This document shows, piece by piece, positions 25,600 to 37,489 of a stretch of 64,000 nucleotides of DNA. Numbering within the stretch: the first letter of the stretch is position 1; the number at the start of each line of letters is the position of its first letter. The stretch spans positions 1 to 64,000 of the forward strand of contig QNGE01003734.1 of assembly GCA_008508345.1 (NCBI GenBank), given 5' to 3'. Origin of the DNA: Paragonimus westermani (taxonomy: Eukaryota; Platyhelminthes; Trematoda; Plagiorchiida; Troglotrematidae). The position numbers were made by a program, and so were the translations under genes. The notes beneath the pieces were generated by a model, which saw only the letters and a program-made list of their open reading frames with translations, had not been told where the DNA came from and did no database searches.

Positions 25600-26090
25600 G
25601 AACCCTGTTAGCTAGCCAACCAACTTGAGGGATAAGTTCTAAAAGACCATTTGCAAGGCCTCCTGTTGCCGCTAAACAAGAGGATTGTCAGAATATTCCT
25701 GGCACACTGGACTCCCTTAGGATCAGACATCTGATGTTGTGAGTTTGCGAATAAGCTGCAGAAAATCAGACGAATTAGATTTGGGACTTCCGTAGACAAC
25801 AGTCATCATCAATCCTTCTCCGGAATGCATGATTATGCACAAAGTCTTGATAGTCCGATCGGAAGACCTGAATGATTCGGCCGTTGCCACATCAACATCA
25901 TTCTCAGTACATAAACCAACACCGCCTCCTTGAAGTATAGACATCTTACTACACATTACCAATGCATAGTATGGGGGAAGCTGCTCGCTTTAGTTTATAT
26001 CTAGTGACAGCCACGCTGGAGTTACTGCGAGGAGCTTCGGTTGACGGTCGTCAGATAGAAGCTACACTTCATGCATCCTTCCCCTCAGAC
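25600..26090 (-). pseudogene. Non-LTR retrotransposon endonuclease relic
   Basis: The minus-strand translation reads LSDDRQPKLLAVTPAWLSLD near 26050, then GGGVGLCTENDVDVA near 25920 and MTVVYGSPKSNSSDFLQLI near 25760-25815, then a decayed end (GLLELIPQVGWL). These are the blocks of the apurinic-type endonuclease domain at the N terminus of Jockey/CR1-like ORF2 proteins (T-E-T-W-L, G-G-G-V, V-Y-R-P-P). Stops interrupt it. It once nicked target DNA for target-primed reverse transcription. Confidence 0.75.
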
Positions 26091-27530
26091 TACAATCATT
26101 GCTGATTATTACCTAAACGAAGCTGGAACCACGATTCTTTGTTTTTGCTCCAGTAAAATCGGATTTCAAACGGAAGGTATGCACTTTTGACAGGCTGGTC
26201 GAAAGCCCACAAGGATGAGCCCCTGCTCACCCACCACACATCGTAACTTCAGGTAGCTAACGTTTTATTACGTGCGGACGGATAGACAAGAGAATGATTC
26301 TTGTAGAGGCTTACCCTGTAAGTTTGAGGAGAAAACGCGAGTGCTCTAATTTCGCCGGTAGTGCACGGAAATACTACCAGCAACCCTCGTCATGGACGTG
26401 AAAGACTCTTCGAGATGATACTCAATCAAGTAAGCTTGATAACTGTGATGCCTGAGTACCCCGGAGAAAAGCCGTGTTACACAAAGTTTGAACCAATCGA
26501 TGTCGGCCATTTTGCTATCCCTGGGACGTTTCTCCATAGATTCTTTTGGGTTTCGCAAAGTGAGCATGGAATCCGCGAAACATTCCCTACTTCTTGTTGT
26601 AATTACTGCACAGCTGTCTACACGTCGCACTCACGGGATATCCCCGTCGTGACCTCGCTCAATTAGCATGCATTTGTTTTGAATGTTGAGATGACCTTCG
26701 ACAATTGTGGCTTAACCCCAAAACTGTCGCAGTTGTCATACTCAAAGTTCTTTGAGTTTCATTTTGTTCCCTTCCACTGACCTTGCCAATCAAAGTTTCA
26801 GTAGACTTCTTTTCCTGAACACTGACATCTGCACATTGTTCAACGCGTCGATCAATTCAGTAACATTGACGTGTGCATTTATGGTGCATATTTCCATACC
26901 ATTTGTATCACCCCCAAAACTCGTGAAGGATCAAGTAGTAAGTATGGTATCCGGATATGCATTGGCGGAACTGTTCGAGTCGATGTGTAACACACGGTCA
27001 ATCTTGAGTCCGCTCCGGCTGTTCGACCTTTATGTAAAAATGCCGTTTGATGTCTCATTCAGGCTCTTATTTACATTTGCGTATCACCTAAGAGTCCAAA
27101 CGTTCTCACATTCACGACCACTATTTTTAAGAGAGCACATTCATCCGTATATTACCTTTCAGTCTCCATGTATCGATGATATCCCGTCTACCTTTTATAT
27201 TTTGCCCAGTTTTTGTAATACGAAACGTCCTGAGACCTCGTTAGCTTAAGATTTTGTTAAAGAGTACCTTTATGTTCAAACCATTTTTGCCCGATTATGT
27301 TCGAAGTATGTTACATTCACCTTTATGCCCACGTTAAGGAGTTTAGATTCACCGGCTTTTCAATCGTCTCGCTATTGACACGTACTACTGATGGACCGCA
27401 TATGTGGCTGAGACGATTTTAATGACTGGTCGCGAACTACCTGTTTGATAAGGTGACGAATCTACAGGAATACCTGGTTATTTTTTCTTTAAAGTTACTC
27501 GCAAGTGGCTGATCAAAGTTCACTTCACTG
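26091..27530. other. No recognised gene
   Basis: A 165-codon plus-strand frame (26752-27249) starts with TTG and is rich in Phe, Leu and Ser, typical of a pyrimidine-rich non-coding strand. It has no domain or splice context I can support. Nothing else stands out. Confidence 0.35.
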
Positions 27531-27760
27531 AGGATTAGTCGGGGATTTGAATAAGTTCAAATTAAACCTCACTCACATTTGATTGTGGCCGTCACATTCC
27601 TAGTGACCTTTCACCCAGCCACTTTCAAGAAGAACCATTAAACTGGTGTTTCGCTCTCATTAGAGCTCGTCAGTAAACCGTATGCTCGCTAGAGCCAGGA
27701 TTAAAGCCTCAGTCGCATTTTCACGGGGCAATCGTGTTGACCACTGCACCATTATCCTCA
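27531..27760 (-). repeat. tRNA-derived SINE copy
   Basis: On the minus strand a tRNA-like head (27760 down to about 27690, with degenerate box A and B) leads into the family-specific body around GAGCTCTAATGAGAGCG and ends in a tail CAAATCCCCGACTAATCC. The same order is seen at 36.1 kb and 42.7 kb, with body and tail also at 32.5 kb. This copy is the most diverged in its head. Confidence 0.7.
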
Positions 27761-28920
27761 GGTTAAGCACGAATACTTTAACGAGTAACATTTGAGTGTA
27801 GTGCATCTTCTAGAGAGTGGCTGACTGAAAAGTCTACGTGAATGACGAGGGTGCGACCAGACATAAATAACGTTCAACCTGAGATTCAGCGTCACTAATT
27901 CCTGAGAGAATCCATCTCAGACATTCGTCCCATTCACACCGTTCACAATCCCTTCTGTCTTTGCAGGCAGTCGTGCACCAGCAGTAATGGCGAATATTTC
28001 TCGACGGTGGCATTTTTCGTTTAATTCATTTTTACCCCAGCAATACTTCTTGCGTCGCCCTCTGATATTTTTTTGACACCATTTCACTCTAGTATGAACG
28101 GTGGGCACAAATATGCGCGTAGTAAGTAAGCGGGAATTGATATGAGGGTTCATTTTACGTACCACATGTCTGCTTCTGGAACGAGGAATTTGTTGTTAGG
28201 GGATGTCAGGTACAAACTAGGTACACGTTGACAAATTTTCGTAATTCAGATGCTCATTGATTGCCGCTAAGGGTAGGTTTGGATATGTTCAAGGTGCATT
28301 TCGAATGTATTGTCTCTAGCCAGCAATCAAGAACATTCTCAAGATTTATGGTTCATCTGAACAGTCTTCATCAAAATTTAGACAGCTGTCTGTAACCAGG
28401 CCTTCAGTTGTCTTGGAATTAAGTGTGTCAGCAGGGCTTGTTAACAACTCTTGGCTGTGTTTTGTTAGGGAGCTTATGATAGATCATGGCGGTCTCATCC
28501 ACTATAAAGACAGGCTGGGAAACATGCGCACATGCACAAACTCAGGTTCACTTGATGTCTATTCTGGTGCACTTGTGATATTCCCTTCAGCACAATCACC
28601 AAAAAGAATTTGTCACAAAGTATTATCATGTTTGAACCTTCATCGTCAGTGACTTGATATACTGTTGTTCATTCAGCAACTGGGAAGCGCAATACAGGAC
28701 CTTTTATTGAATTGCTGGATGGGGGCCAGGAATAGTTACATGCGTCATGCACTAAAATCACGATGAAATCAAGTTGTGTATGATAAATTTCGTGATAAGT
28801 GAACTCTTTCGAATGACACTGTTACTCTCTTTCCCAGTAATGCGATCTTCTGTTAATGCAAATCAAGTCGTAATTTTTCTATTTACTGTCATTACACATT
28901 TTTAGGGTTAACTCTGTTTC
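27761..28920. other. No recognised gene
   Basis: Short frames only. No RNA gene, repeat or splice pair that I can support. Confidence 0.35.
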
Positions 28921-29136
28921 TGATAAACAGATTGGGAATAACACAACGTTTCGAGCAAGTTGTAATACTCTACGTTTCAACTACCTCGGGTGGCCTTCCT
29001 CAGGAGTGTTGTATTCGAAATAACCTTGACAGGTGATTTCGATTACAACAGTCCTGAGGAAGGCTACCCGAGGTGGTTGAAACGTAGAGTATTACAACTT
29101 GCTCGAAACGTTGTGTTATTCCCAATCTGTTTATCA
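28921..29136. repeat. Inverted repeat with 101-base arms and 14-base loop
   Basis: Arm 28921-29021 is the reverse complement of arm 29036-29136 with about five mismatches; the spacer is 29022-29035. A transcript would fold into a long hairpin. Each arm carries the string CTGAGGA...GTTGAAACG (29054-29084 in the right arm), whose CTGANGA and GAAA parts match the conserved core of hammerhead ribozymes. Hammerheads of this small kind are known from the terminal repeats of Penelope-like elements, and two Penelope relics lie in this window. The pair may be two such ends joined head to head. Ribozyme activity is not shown: stem II pairs only with several wobbles. Confidence 0.85.
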
Positions 29137-29596
29137 ACAACACGTTAAACACGACGCCCAAACAATTAACTCTGTTTCACTTCATAAAAATCCTTTTGGT
29201 AGCACCACCTTGAGATGAAACAATTTGGCCTACTGGCGATAGCATTGAGGTTGAGTTGCATCCACTCCAGACATAAATGTTAGAAGAAGCTTTTTAATTT
29301 AGCTTTCAATAGTGAATGACCATCACCCGTGAGTTTACTGGACAAATCGAAACCGTGAAACTAAGTTCCCGATTTATTTCATTTTACCATTAAGTTTTAT
29401 TCAGTAGCAAATTATACCGAACTATTCAATCTGGAAATATTAGTTTTAACGAATAAATAAATAAAAACTACTTCAGCATTACTTGAGAATAGACGATCGG
29501 GTTTGAACAGGAGGTTACCCTATTAATCACAGAAATTAGTGATACAAACATAGAAACTCTATAAGATCATAAATAAGTTTAGTTTGACCTGTGTGG

Positions 29597-29711
29597 TCAC
29601 GTATCCACGTGATTTGATTCCAGTTTCCCTCTGTTCATTTTTTCTTTGCGGATGATTTCTTGTTTCTCCTCTTTAGACAGAAAGCCACTGTGTCGTTTTT
29701 TGATGTTGCAG
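29597..29711 (-). CDS. Last exon c of 8-Cys secreted protein family
   Basis: 115 bases after a strong acceptor (pyrimidine-rich run, then TGTTAACAG ending at 29712). The first base completes the Gly codon left open by the first exons; then 37 codons follow, beginning CNIKKRHSGFLSKEEK, and a stop. Length and phase are identical to the exons at 30143 and 40376. It shares the K-K-R-H-x-G-F-L-S-K-E-E block with the 40.4 kb exon, to which it is closer than to its neighbour 432 bases upstream. The product tail is basic and has the eighth Cys as its second residue. AATAAA signals lie about 200 bases downstream on this strand near 29371 and 29396. It could be an alternative last exon of gene A or the remnant of a third gene. 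Confidence 0.75.
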
Positions 29712-29895
29712 CTGTTAACAGAGCAGGTGAGATGGAACCGAATGAGAGAATGTCTGGGACAAGGCTTGAAATAGGAAACAAGGAACCAGTACACGTTGTG
29801 TCGATGTGTATAGCAATCTTGTTGCAGATCAACCTACAACCTATCCATCTTTGTACATGGGTTGGTAGAAGAAGTAGAAACTTCATCCGAATAAT

Positions 29896-29966
29896 TTTAT
29901 TGCACCCTTGAGACGTACCAGGTGGACTGTACTGTGAATGAATTGCAATGACGACACACTTTTATT
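29896..29966 (-). terminator. Poly(A) signals between last exons b and c
   Basis: On the minus strand AATAAA occurs at 29966-29961 and again at 29901-29896, about 180 and 240 bases after the stop of exon b and before exon c begins. They suit 3' end formation for transcripts ending in exon b. Confidence 0.5.
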
Positions 29967-30142
29967 CGGGTGGTAGGTTGACAAACGAGCTAAGTTTCAC
30001 CGGTTAGAATGTGTCACCGGAAGTTAAATCTGGTGGTCTGAAACTGATGTAAGAAATTATGCATGCATACTTTACTATATGGAGGATAAGCAGGCGCGTA
30101 ATATTCGACATGAGGAAGCGAAACAACTAGAGTATTTGACCA

Positions 30143-30257
30143 CTAAGCTAATTTGGTGGCAGACCATTTTTTCTGTCTTCTCGTTCTTGCTCTTTTCATA
30201 ATCGCTCTTTGCTCCTTACGCGATTGGAGACCAATGTGACGTTTTCTGATATTGCAT
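30143..30257 (-). CDS. Last exon b of 8-Cys secreted protein family
   Basis: 115 bases after an acceptor with a pyrimidine run (GTGCCTATCAG ending at 30258). The first base completes a Gly codon; then 37 codons begin CNIRKRHIGLQSRKEQR and end at a TAG (30145-30143). It is the most diverged and the most Arg-rich of the three last exons (tail with RARTRRQKK), but length, phase and the C-N-I-x-K-R-H-x-G start are kept. Its nearest upstream first exon on this strand is at 37128-37417, giving an intron of 6.87 kb. It has its own downstream AATAAA signals, so it looks like a full terminal exon. Confidence 0.72.
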
Positions 30258-30779
30258 CTGATAGGCACAAGGGAAGCAAAGCAAGTGAATAGCAAGGAAT
30301 TTTCATGTAGTGTCTATGTAGAGCAGTTCGCGGGTAATCGATAAAAACGAAGTTTCACGAACTGTGTTCTGTGGGTTGAAACTCACCAGTTCATTTTAAC
30401 AAAGAGCAGCGATTAGACAAAGTGATATTGGCCGTAAACCAAATTTCTTTTCATCATTCCATTCCACATACCACACGGCCGATTGGCACCAGTATGAATG
30501 AGCATTTTCTTCACGTAACATTTATTCGATCAAGTCAATGAATTACCATTTTTATTGTGATAAGATATTTCATAATCCAGTGTTCACAAATTTGAAACTG
30601 AGTAATCTGAGTGCCGACTTCAACCACTCCGGCGGTGAACAGTGTTAGAGAAGTATGACGTTGAACAATCATAAGGAAAAGGATTGCAAAAATATTCGAC
30701 TGAAAACTTCTAGAGTCTTTTCAACTCGAACACATAATTCCAAAAACACTGCTAAATGTGGTTGTTGCGTTAGTGATAC

Positions 30780-32100
30780 GAGCACGACACAAAATCCATT
30801 TCAGTGATCACTTCATCTGACAACTTGCTGAAATCTTTTAAAAGGGTGATGAGCTTGCAAGAAGAGTCAACGTTCGAAATCCAAACTTGGTGCAGTCCAG
30901 AGCAAGCGGAACCGGAACATGTTTCTAATGTACTTGGCGTCAGATAGTTGTGTGAGCAGATTTTTCAACCACCTACTTGATGGTCAACAGTTATTTCAAT
31001 GTGGTTGGAGAGTACTTCAAATTAATTTGTACAGAGCAGTCAAAAGCTGTCGTTTAGTTCTGCCAACATAGGATGCGCCGCATTGTTACTTGTATTCATA
31101 GATTACGTTCAATTTGGGAAACTGAGGCGTCGGTTGTTTAATCGTTGGTGCAGGAATTTGGACCGTTTTGTGCGCGGTCGCTCGGTTTTGGACGAAAAAC
31201 GTGCAAACAGCAGCTGAGCTTAATCGTTGCTCAGATATTTGACGCACATTGTCTGCTCTGAATGACAGTAGTGGAACTACTCTCTTTTTGCAAACAGTAG
31301 GTTTAGAATTATTTACACACTAACCGTGTTGAATTTTTTTGGAAATCCTCCCGGATAAACGCTGTCAAATAAGGTCTGTTCCATTTGACGGAGCTCATCA
31401 TCCAGGGTGTCGCTGGTGCAATGTTTTTGGACAGGTTAAATAACGCTCGTGCCAATCCCCTTTTATATACTAATGGAACAAGCTGTCAAATTGCAGGTAC
31501 TGACCGGTCCACGTATTTTTTCAATATACAGTAAGCTAAATGAATTGGTCCATACTTTCAGTCATGTTGGTATCCAGAAACGGTAGTCGACCATTAGTTT
31601 CATTTTCTAAGGTGTAGGGACTGTTTCGATGTAAAAAGTCCATTTGATCTAACACACCTGTTGCCTACATCGGACCATTTATGACTACACGTATGTCATA
31701 TCTTCTATGGAGGACCAAAGTGTGAAGTTTGCTTCCCGTTTGTTTTTTTCCCTTTGACCACAAACACCGGCTGAAACTGGATCAAATGGACTGCCCATCG
31801 TGACTTCAACAATCCGACTATAAGTCTTTTCTTGAGAGTTACTACTTGCGTCAGGTGTATACGACAAAAGTGGGCGTGCTAAATCACCTTCTGGAATCGC
31901 ACTGTTCATCTGGTTTAAAGTCATACAAGATAGAAAAAACTGGTGGTTTCTTTCAACAGCACATTTGCGAACAATGAATCTGTCGGATGTAGAAATTTTT
32001 GAAAGCTTGACTAGTTGAAAAATGCCTTTCAGGCAGAAGTTTTTCAAGCTATCTTCTACCGGTTTCCGTAATTTTGCCAACCACTTGACCAATTTACAAT
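30780..32100 (-). pseudogene. Penelope-like element relic (RT and GIY-YIG)
   Basis: Minus strand, high to low coordinates: KWLAKLRKPVEDSL near 32070-32090 (a block typical of the start of Penelope RTs), VEVTMGSPFDPVSAG near 31790-31750 (motif with M-G-S-P), PYTLENETNGRLPFLD near 31620-31570, VYRKNTWTGQYL-like sequence after that, and finally NVIYEYK then CGASYVGRTKRQL near 31110-31045, a GIY-YIG endonuclease start. The parts lie in different frames with stops between them. Penelope elements pair an RT with this endonuclease. It lies between gene A's first exon and its last exons, in the intron. Confidence 0.8.
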
Positions 32101-32443
32101 GCGAAGAGTTAGACAGCCAATATTGGTCTTGATGAAGTTCTAAACTTTGTAGACTTTACCGTTATTGGTGTAGTGGTAGCAACCAAAGGGGTTTCGAACT
32201 TACTGTTTTGTGATTGCTTTGTGGCTTCTAATTTCGTGTATTGCAACTCGTCTACAGTAAACACTAGTAGAGATGCAACGAAATCTGCTCGAACACAAAT
32301 CGTATCATGTCAGTCTTTTGATTGCTCTATTCACATTTGCAACGGAAAATTGTTGTTTCAAATTCTACTTGTATTCCAATTACAAAAATCAAACTACCAT
32401 CCAGAAAGACTTCCTCTCCTGCTTGTGAATAGTGCTCATTAAC

Positions 32444-32627
32444 GATATCAGAATCGAGTTTCGGTCTCATTAGAGCTCGTCAGTAGTGCATATCCTTGCC
32501 ACGACCGGGATTTGAACTCCGGACATTCCAATCATTAGGCAACCGTGTTAACCACTGCGCCATTCACCTCACANTGGTCAACTTGAAAATAAACCAAATC
32601 CCCGACTACTCATCAGATATCAGAATC
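32444..32627. mobile_element. SINE insertion with 5' inversion and 12-base target duplication
   Basis: The 12-base word GATATCAGAATC occurs at 32444-32455 and 32616-32627, flanking a 160-base SINE. Between them, 32456-32573 is the head and part of the body on the minus strand, with tRNA-like box B (GAGTTCAAATCC) and box A (TGGCGCAGTGG) well kept. Then 32575-32615 is the SINE tail on the plus strand. This arrangement, inverted 5' part followed by a forward 3' part inside one target duplication, is the signature of twin priming by a LINE reverse transcriptase. An unresolved base N (32574) sits at the inner junction. Confidence 0.8.
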
Positions 32628-35600
32628 ATTGTGACCATTTTTCAGTGGTTAGTACGAACATTTTCAGATCACCTGAGTGCAATCAATACAATTGTTTTTC
32701 AGTAACAAGGACAAGTCTTTTCATGGATTTACAGAATACTCTAGTCACTGATGATTCGTCAAACACCGTCAACCTGACCTCTCACTCTTGCTCCGTTTGT
32801 CTAATTAGGGACAGTCCATCGAAAGCCATTCGGTGCAAAATTTCAGCTACAACTGTGGTCATCGAGATGAGGTGGAATAAGTCACCACTTTGCTCACAGA
32901 AGCGTTTTGTTCATTCCTTGTGGTTGCCATGGCTCACCACCCACGTCACCTTCGATTAACCTGCTACTGTTCCAGTTACTTTATAATTGATGGTTAACTT
33001 TATCCGAGATTTTATTGACCTCATTTGAATTTGATTCTTGTTTTACCTGTTTTGGCCTGATAAGAACGTTCCGTATAAATATTGTGTATTTGGTCTGATT
33101 TTGAGTAGTCAAAAACGAGCTTGCTTACAACAAAGCGTTTCTGCAAGGTAATGTTTTCATACATCGAGTCCTTACGGGTTATTTTTTCTCAGGGAATACT
33201 ACTGAATAGGTCATGAAGTCTAAAGATCGGTCCAACCCGTGCCTTTCAACGTGGATTCGAATGAATGCTTTCGTTCATTTTCGTATATTTCAACCATCGA
33301 TTGTTTTTGAGAGCCCGTCGTGCGGCTCTTATTGAACCGTTAAGCTAGGTTGTCTTGTTGAGCCCGAAGGTGCTCCTTGCGTTCTTAATATCTGCACTGA
33401 TGAAACTGTACGTCATTCTTTTCGCACTGCATGGTCCTCTAGCATAACCCGGTGCTAACTCAATTCTGGTCTTTGACCTCTACAAGCAAGGGTGATTTTA
33501 TGTCAGTACACCAACGTCGCGTAGTTGTACAAAATTTCAACCATGTTCACTTTTCACACTATGTGCATAGTTAAGTTTGCATGAAAACTAGTTAAATGAA
33601 AATCAGCTCAGGTTTTCAATAGTGTATCATATTTTGTTACAAAAAACTCATACTCTCAGATTTATATTAAGAAAACATGCTGGAGGCTTGGAATGCCATT
33701 CAATATTTCTGTTGCGGATGTATATCAGTTAGAGGCAAATCCCAGACGCGCAGCAGATCGTATCAATAAGCTCTGTTTGATTGGTAACACGAGACTGATG
33801 TTAACAACAGTGTAATTTTGTTCGATCATATTTGCGAATCTGTGAAACTTCTTGGAAGAGAAGTGTTTGTGTTGTGTTTTGTTCGACTTTCTGATTGCTG
33901 TTCCTACTGCTGCACCTATCAGTCACTGTTTGCAAGTTTCCATTGAATCTTGTGTCAAAACGAGATTTCGAAGAGGTTGGGAAATGTTCGAGGGCAAGCA
34001 ATAATTCTCAAGGCAATTGCCTTGAGGCACGAAGATAGACGCTAAAACTAATATCGTGGCATAAGTGTTTGAGTGATAGAGTTATCTTGTACGTCAGACA
34101 ACCTAAATCTGAAGAGGCTCATTTTTGGATTCTCCAAGTTGACGAGGCTTAGCGTTGGGTCATGCCACTTCGCCTAATTTAAATTGCATGAATAGCGTGT
34201 TTCTAAACCCATTTGGTGGGAAAACTTTACTAACGTGCTGTGGCTTTCATTTGGTTTAAGAAACGGCTTGAATTCAGTGGTTCAGAACAGCGAGAAACGA
34301 TATAGAATAAAATCTGTGCTAGGCTATCGATAGGCTGGCCTGCTGGCATCACATAGTGAAACAAACTGTATTAGCATTCTCAGAGGATACATACCTGGTA
34401 CTCTGCAGGCGTAATTTGAAAGGATAGAAATGAAAGTCACTTAACCAGATGTGTGATTCACTTGTATTGACAGATCAGCAAGGAGTGCTCAGGTCTTAGT
34501 CGAATAAGTTGAGTAAAAGAGTTGGGTGGTGTGCTGCATTACAGACAAAGTCTAAGTACACAGAACCAGTGGTTTTTCAACAGTCAAAACCTATATTACT
34601 CTAACAGGTGCAAATGACCTCATACGCACCAGGCATTAATGTAAGGTGGTCTGCTAGTCACCTGTAGGTTGTCGGATACTTTACGGAACAGGACACCTCT
34701 GAAATGTACGTAAACTATTTAATTTTCCTGGCCTTTCTAGGCGCATAGTTTCCCCGAACTGATTGTCCCTTTCTATGGTCAGCTTTGGTCGTACTAGTTT
34801 AATACAACAACCATAGTGTAGAGAATTGGCATCAAAACGGTGTTTACTTTGTGTGAACATAAAATGAAGATAACCACAGTCAAGATGGTTGTATAACATG
34901 AGGTTCCAGTAATTTTTCATCAAAAGCAGTTCAGCGCACTTTGTTCCATATTGACAAATATCAGTTCACAACTTGTCAGGTTTTTATAGAACGAAGACAT
35001 GTCATTGTTTACGCGCTTACATATTTGAAATGGTCAAGGAGTACCATGCCTTATTAATAACAGCAAGACAGGAACAGACGAATAGGCACAGAGAGTAAAC
35101 TTGACAGAGCTGATGGCATGTCAACATGGCAGTAGTGAATACGAAAACATTTTAAAGTAGTGATCTAGCAGATTTTCGTAATCGGTTACACACGGGAGTG
35201 GTGGAGTTCTGTGGAAATCTACTCGAAATGCAACTACCTGAAGCAAAAACCTATCACAAAATCAGCACAGCCCTACAACTAAGAAAAATATCACTCTCTG
35301 GGTCGATAGTTTGGTTTATTCAACATTCAGTTTCAATTTTTTAAAATCCTCATTCAGTGAACTAAACTACTCCAATAAACTGCAGGCTGCCTCGATTAAG
35401 CGTGCTCACCTACCCTGGATCACAAGATTTCTTTTGGCAACCCGAGATTCCGTAGCACTTGAACCTACCGACTACAGACAGAAATAGGTATTTAGTCGTG
35501 AATTATTTAACTGCAGACGTACAATTACCACTCACTCTGTCCGAGTACTCGGCACGATTCTACGCCACGGTACGCAGACGGTACAATAAGCTTTGACAAT

Positions 35601-36114
35601 AATCATTTTGACGCATAAATAAGACAGTTATTTGGCAGTAGGTGAAACTTTCGCTTCTAACTCAAGATCAGAATGTTTACCACCAGTAGATTCGAATCTT
35701 CAGGTCTGAATCAAAATTGACCGTAAAACAGTCTGGTTATAAGAAGTTTTAGCCTCAGGTTCGGAAAATTGGCCTTTGTTAGACTGGGCATAATATAACA
35801 AATTTTTAAGTTGCGCTTTTCTTGACTGTCTGACAAGTCAAATCCCGAATGCGTTTACATTGCGAAACCCGTTGGCACATACAAACTTATGAGGAATACG
35901 TCCGTTTTGGCACAGGAAATTGATTGTGTTCTACATTAAAAGTGCTTGAAAACTAATTAAAATAGTTCGGACTACAAAAATAAAATACCTAAGAACTGAG
36001 ACCAATCATCTGGCACAATGTGAATGCAGTTATGTTTCTATCAACGGTTATTACTATCAAATAACGCAAACATCACCCATAACTGATCGCGGCTGTCGCA
36101 TTCTCATCGATTTT
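32628..36114. other. Intronic or intergenic, no recognised gene
   Basis: AT-richer than the first 30 kb. No exon, RNA gene or transposon that I can support. On the minus strand it lies within the proposed gene A intron. Confidence 0.35.
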
Positions 36115-36328
36115 TCAGTCGGTCCCTTGTGAAAGCGTGGCCAGAAATCTAACCCTGGTCGTGGCAAGGATATGCATTACCGGCAAGCTCTAAAAAAACA
36201 AAACTTGAGTCTAGTGCTTTTTTAGAAACGGGCAGACTAAAGAGTCCATGGGATTACAACAACTGCGATCAATTCTGGGTGATTTTCAAACTATATGGAA
36301 AACGAAAATCCCCTACTACACATCAGCT
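36115..36328 (+). repeat. tRNA-derived SINE copy
   Basis: The end of the head reads CCTGGTCGTGGCAAGGATAT, then the body (CTTGAGTCTAGTGCTTTTTT) and the tail AAAATCCCCTACTACACATC. This is the family order in forward orientation. Box A is degenerate here. It sits in the proposed gene A intron. Confidence 0.65.
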
Positions 36329-37127
36329 GTCACTAACATTATTTATTTCAGCCTTACGTACAGCGGACTGCTCAAGCAAACTAATGTAATACCCCAGCTC
36401 GTTCTGAGTAGCAGCGTGCACTCGGATTTTATTTCGATTAAACATAACATTATTGGTTCGAATCAATCGATCTTATAACGACAAATCTGCGGCGCAGTAC
36501 TGTCAACTGATTTACTTTTTTAGATAGTTATGTAGATTTATTTGAAACGTTTTTTCTCATTACAGTTGACGTTTCAAACGCTCATCTTTTGGACCCTGAA
36601 AGAATCCAGGTTTGTTCCGTTTATAATCGGCGAAGTGGTAGACGAATGTTTTGATTTTGATGGATCTGATCACCATCGAACGCGATGATGACTGCAGCTC
36701 ACAACTCACGGTTTTGTCCCTGGTAGGTGAGTTACCGCGATCTGATGATGCAAAGGTCTAATCAAAACATTTATTGTCGAAAACATCGCCCAGACACTTC
36801 AGGGGTTCTGACGCACACTTTGTTTCGCAGACCAACCACAAAATCACCTAACACGTTTAGCTCATGAGAAAGAAAGCACGACGGCTGGAGACAGTAAGAA
36901 CCGGAGTGTTAGCCTAATGAAACTTCATCCTTGGCGGAATGTGTTACGATTCAGTGCCTTTACCAGGTTACGTATAGACATTTAGTTAGACTTAAAATCG
37001 TTCGAAACCAAATGCCGGGAACACTAATTTGGGAATTCCGATCAGTCTAACCACAGTTTGCTAGTGCACCATGCTACACTTAAATTGAAGGCATTGAAAG
37101 CGTTATGCAAAAAAACACTCCTCTTAC

Positions 37128-37417
37128 CCCCACATTTCCGCTCGACAGTTTTCTCGCACACACGTGGCGAAGCTCAACGTCGCTGCTGCTTTGTGATCCA
37201 CCTCTCCCTGCAAACAACATCGGATCATAGATTTCATAATTTGATCTTTATTTTCTGAAAACTTCCGCCAAAGATGACTGATTAGCCTAGAACAGTCTTC
37301 ATATTGATCGCCACATTTTTTCACGCAAGCACGAAACTCCGCTTTCGAGAGCCTTTTTGGGTGATTGGCTTGAGCCAGGCATACAATGGTGCAAACGAAA
37401 AAATGTAGTAGCTTCAT
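37128..37417 (-). CDS. First exon of gene A, 8-Cys secreted protein
   Basis: ATG at 37417 in context TAAATGAAG. 96 full codons and two bases of a Gly codon, then a GTAAGAG donor at 37127. Residues 1-17 form a signal peptide ending ...LAQA. The mature part has Cys in the order C-x3-C-x6-C, later C-C, then C-x4-C, with blocks CVKKCGDQYEDC and LSFATCVRENC and the end AEMWG. Joined to exon b or c the protein would be 134 residues with eight cysteines and a basic tail. Probably secreted and disulfide-bonded; function unknown. The pattern could be compared with schistosome KK7-type secreted proteins, which I could not check. Its paralogue starts at 55676. A TATAAA lies about 65 bases upstream. Confidence 0.82.
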
Positions 37418-37479
37418 TTACAAGGACGATCAAAACCGGAACTTTCCAACAGAGTACAGTCAAGTCTGTTGTGTTCTGA

Positions 37480-37485
37480 TTTATA
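37480..37485 (-). promoter_or_regulatory. Possible TATA box of gene A
   Basis: The minus strand reads AATATAAATC here, 63-68 bases before the ATG of gene A. The distance suits a short 5' leader. It is a match by eye only. Confidence 0.35.
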
Positions 37486-37489
37486 TTAG

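Noticed and set aside
26752..27249. A 165-codon plus-strand frame rich in Phe, Leu and Ser
   Set aside because: TTG start, pyrimidine-rich strand and no domain or splice sites.
29660..29911. An 83-codon plus-strand frame
   Set aside because: It is antisense to the last exon c and its pyrimidine tract, which account for the open frame.
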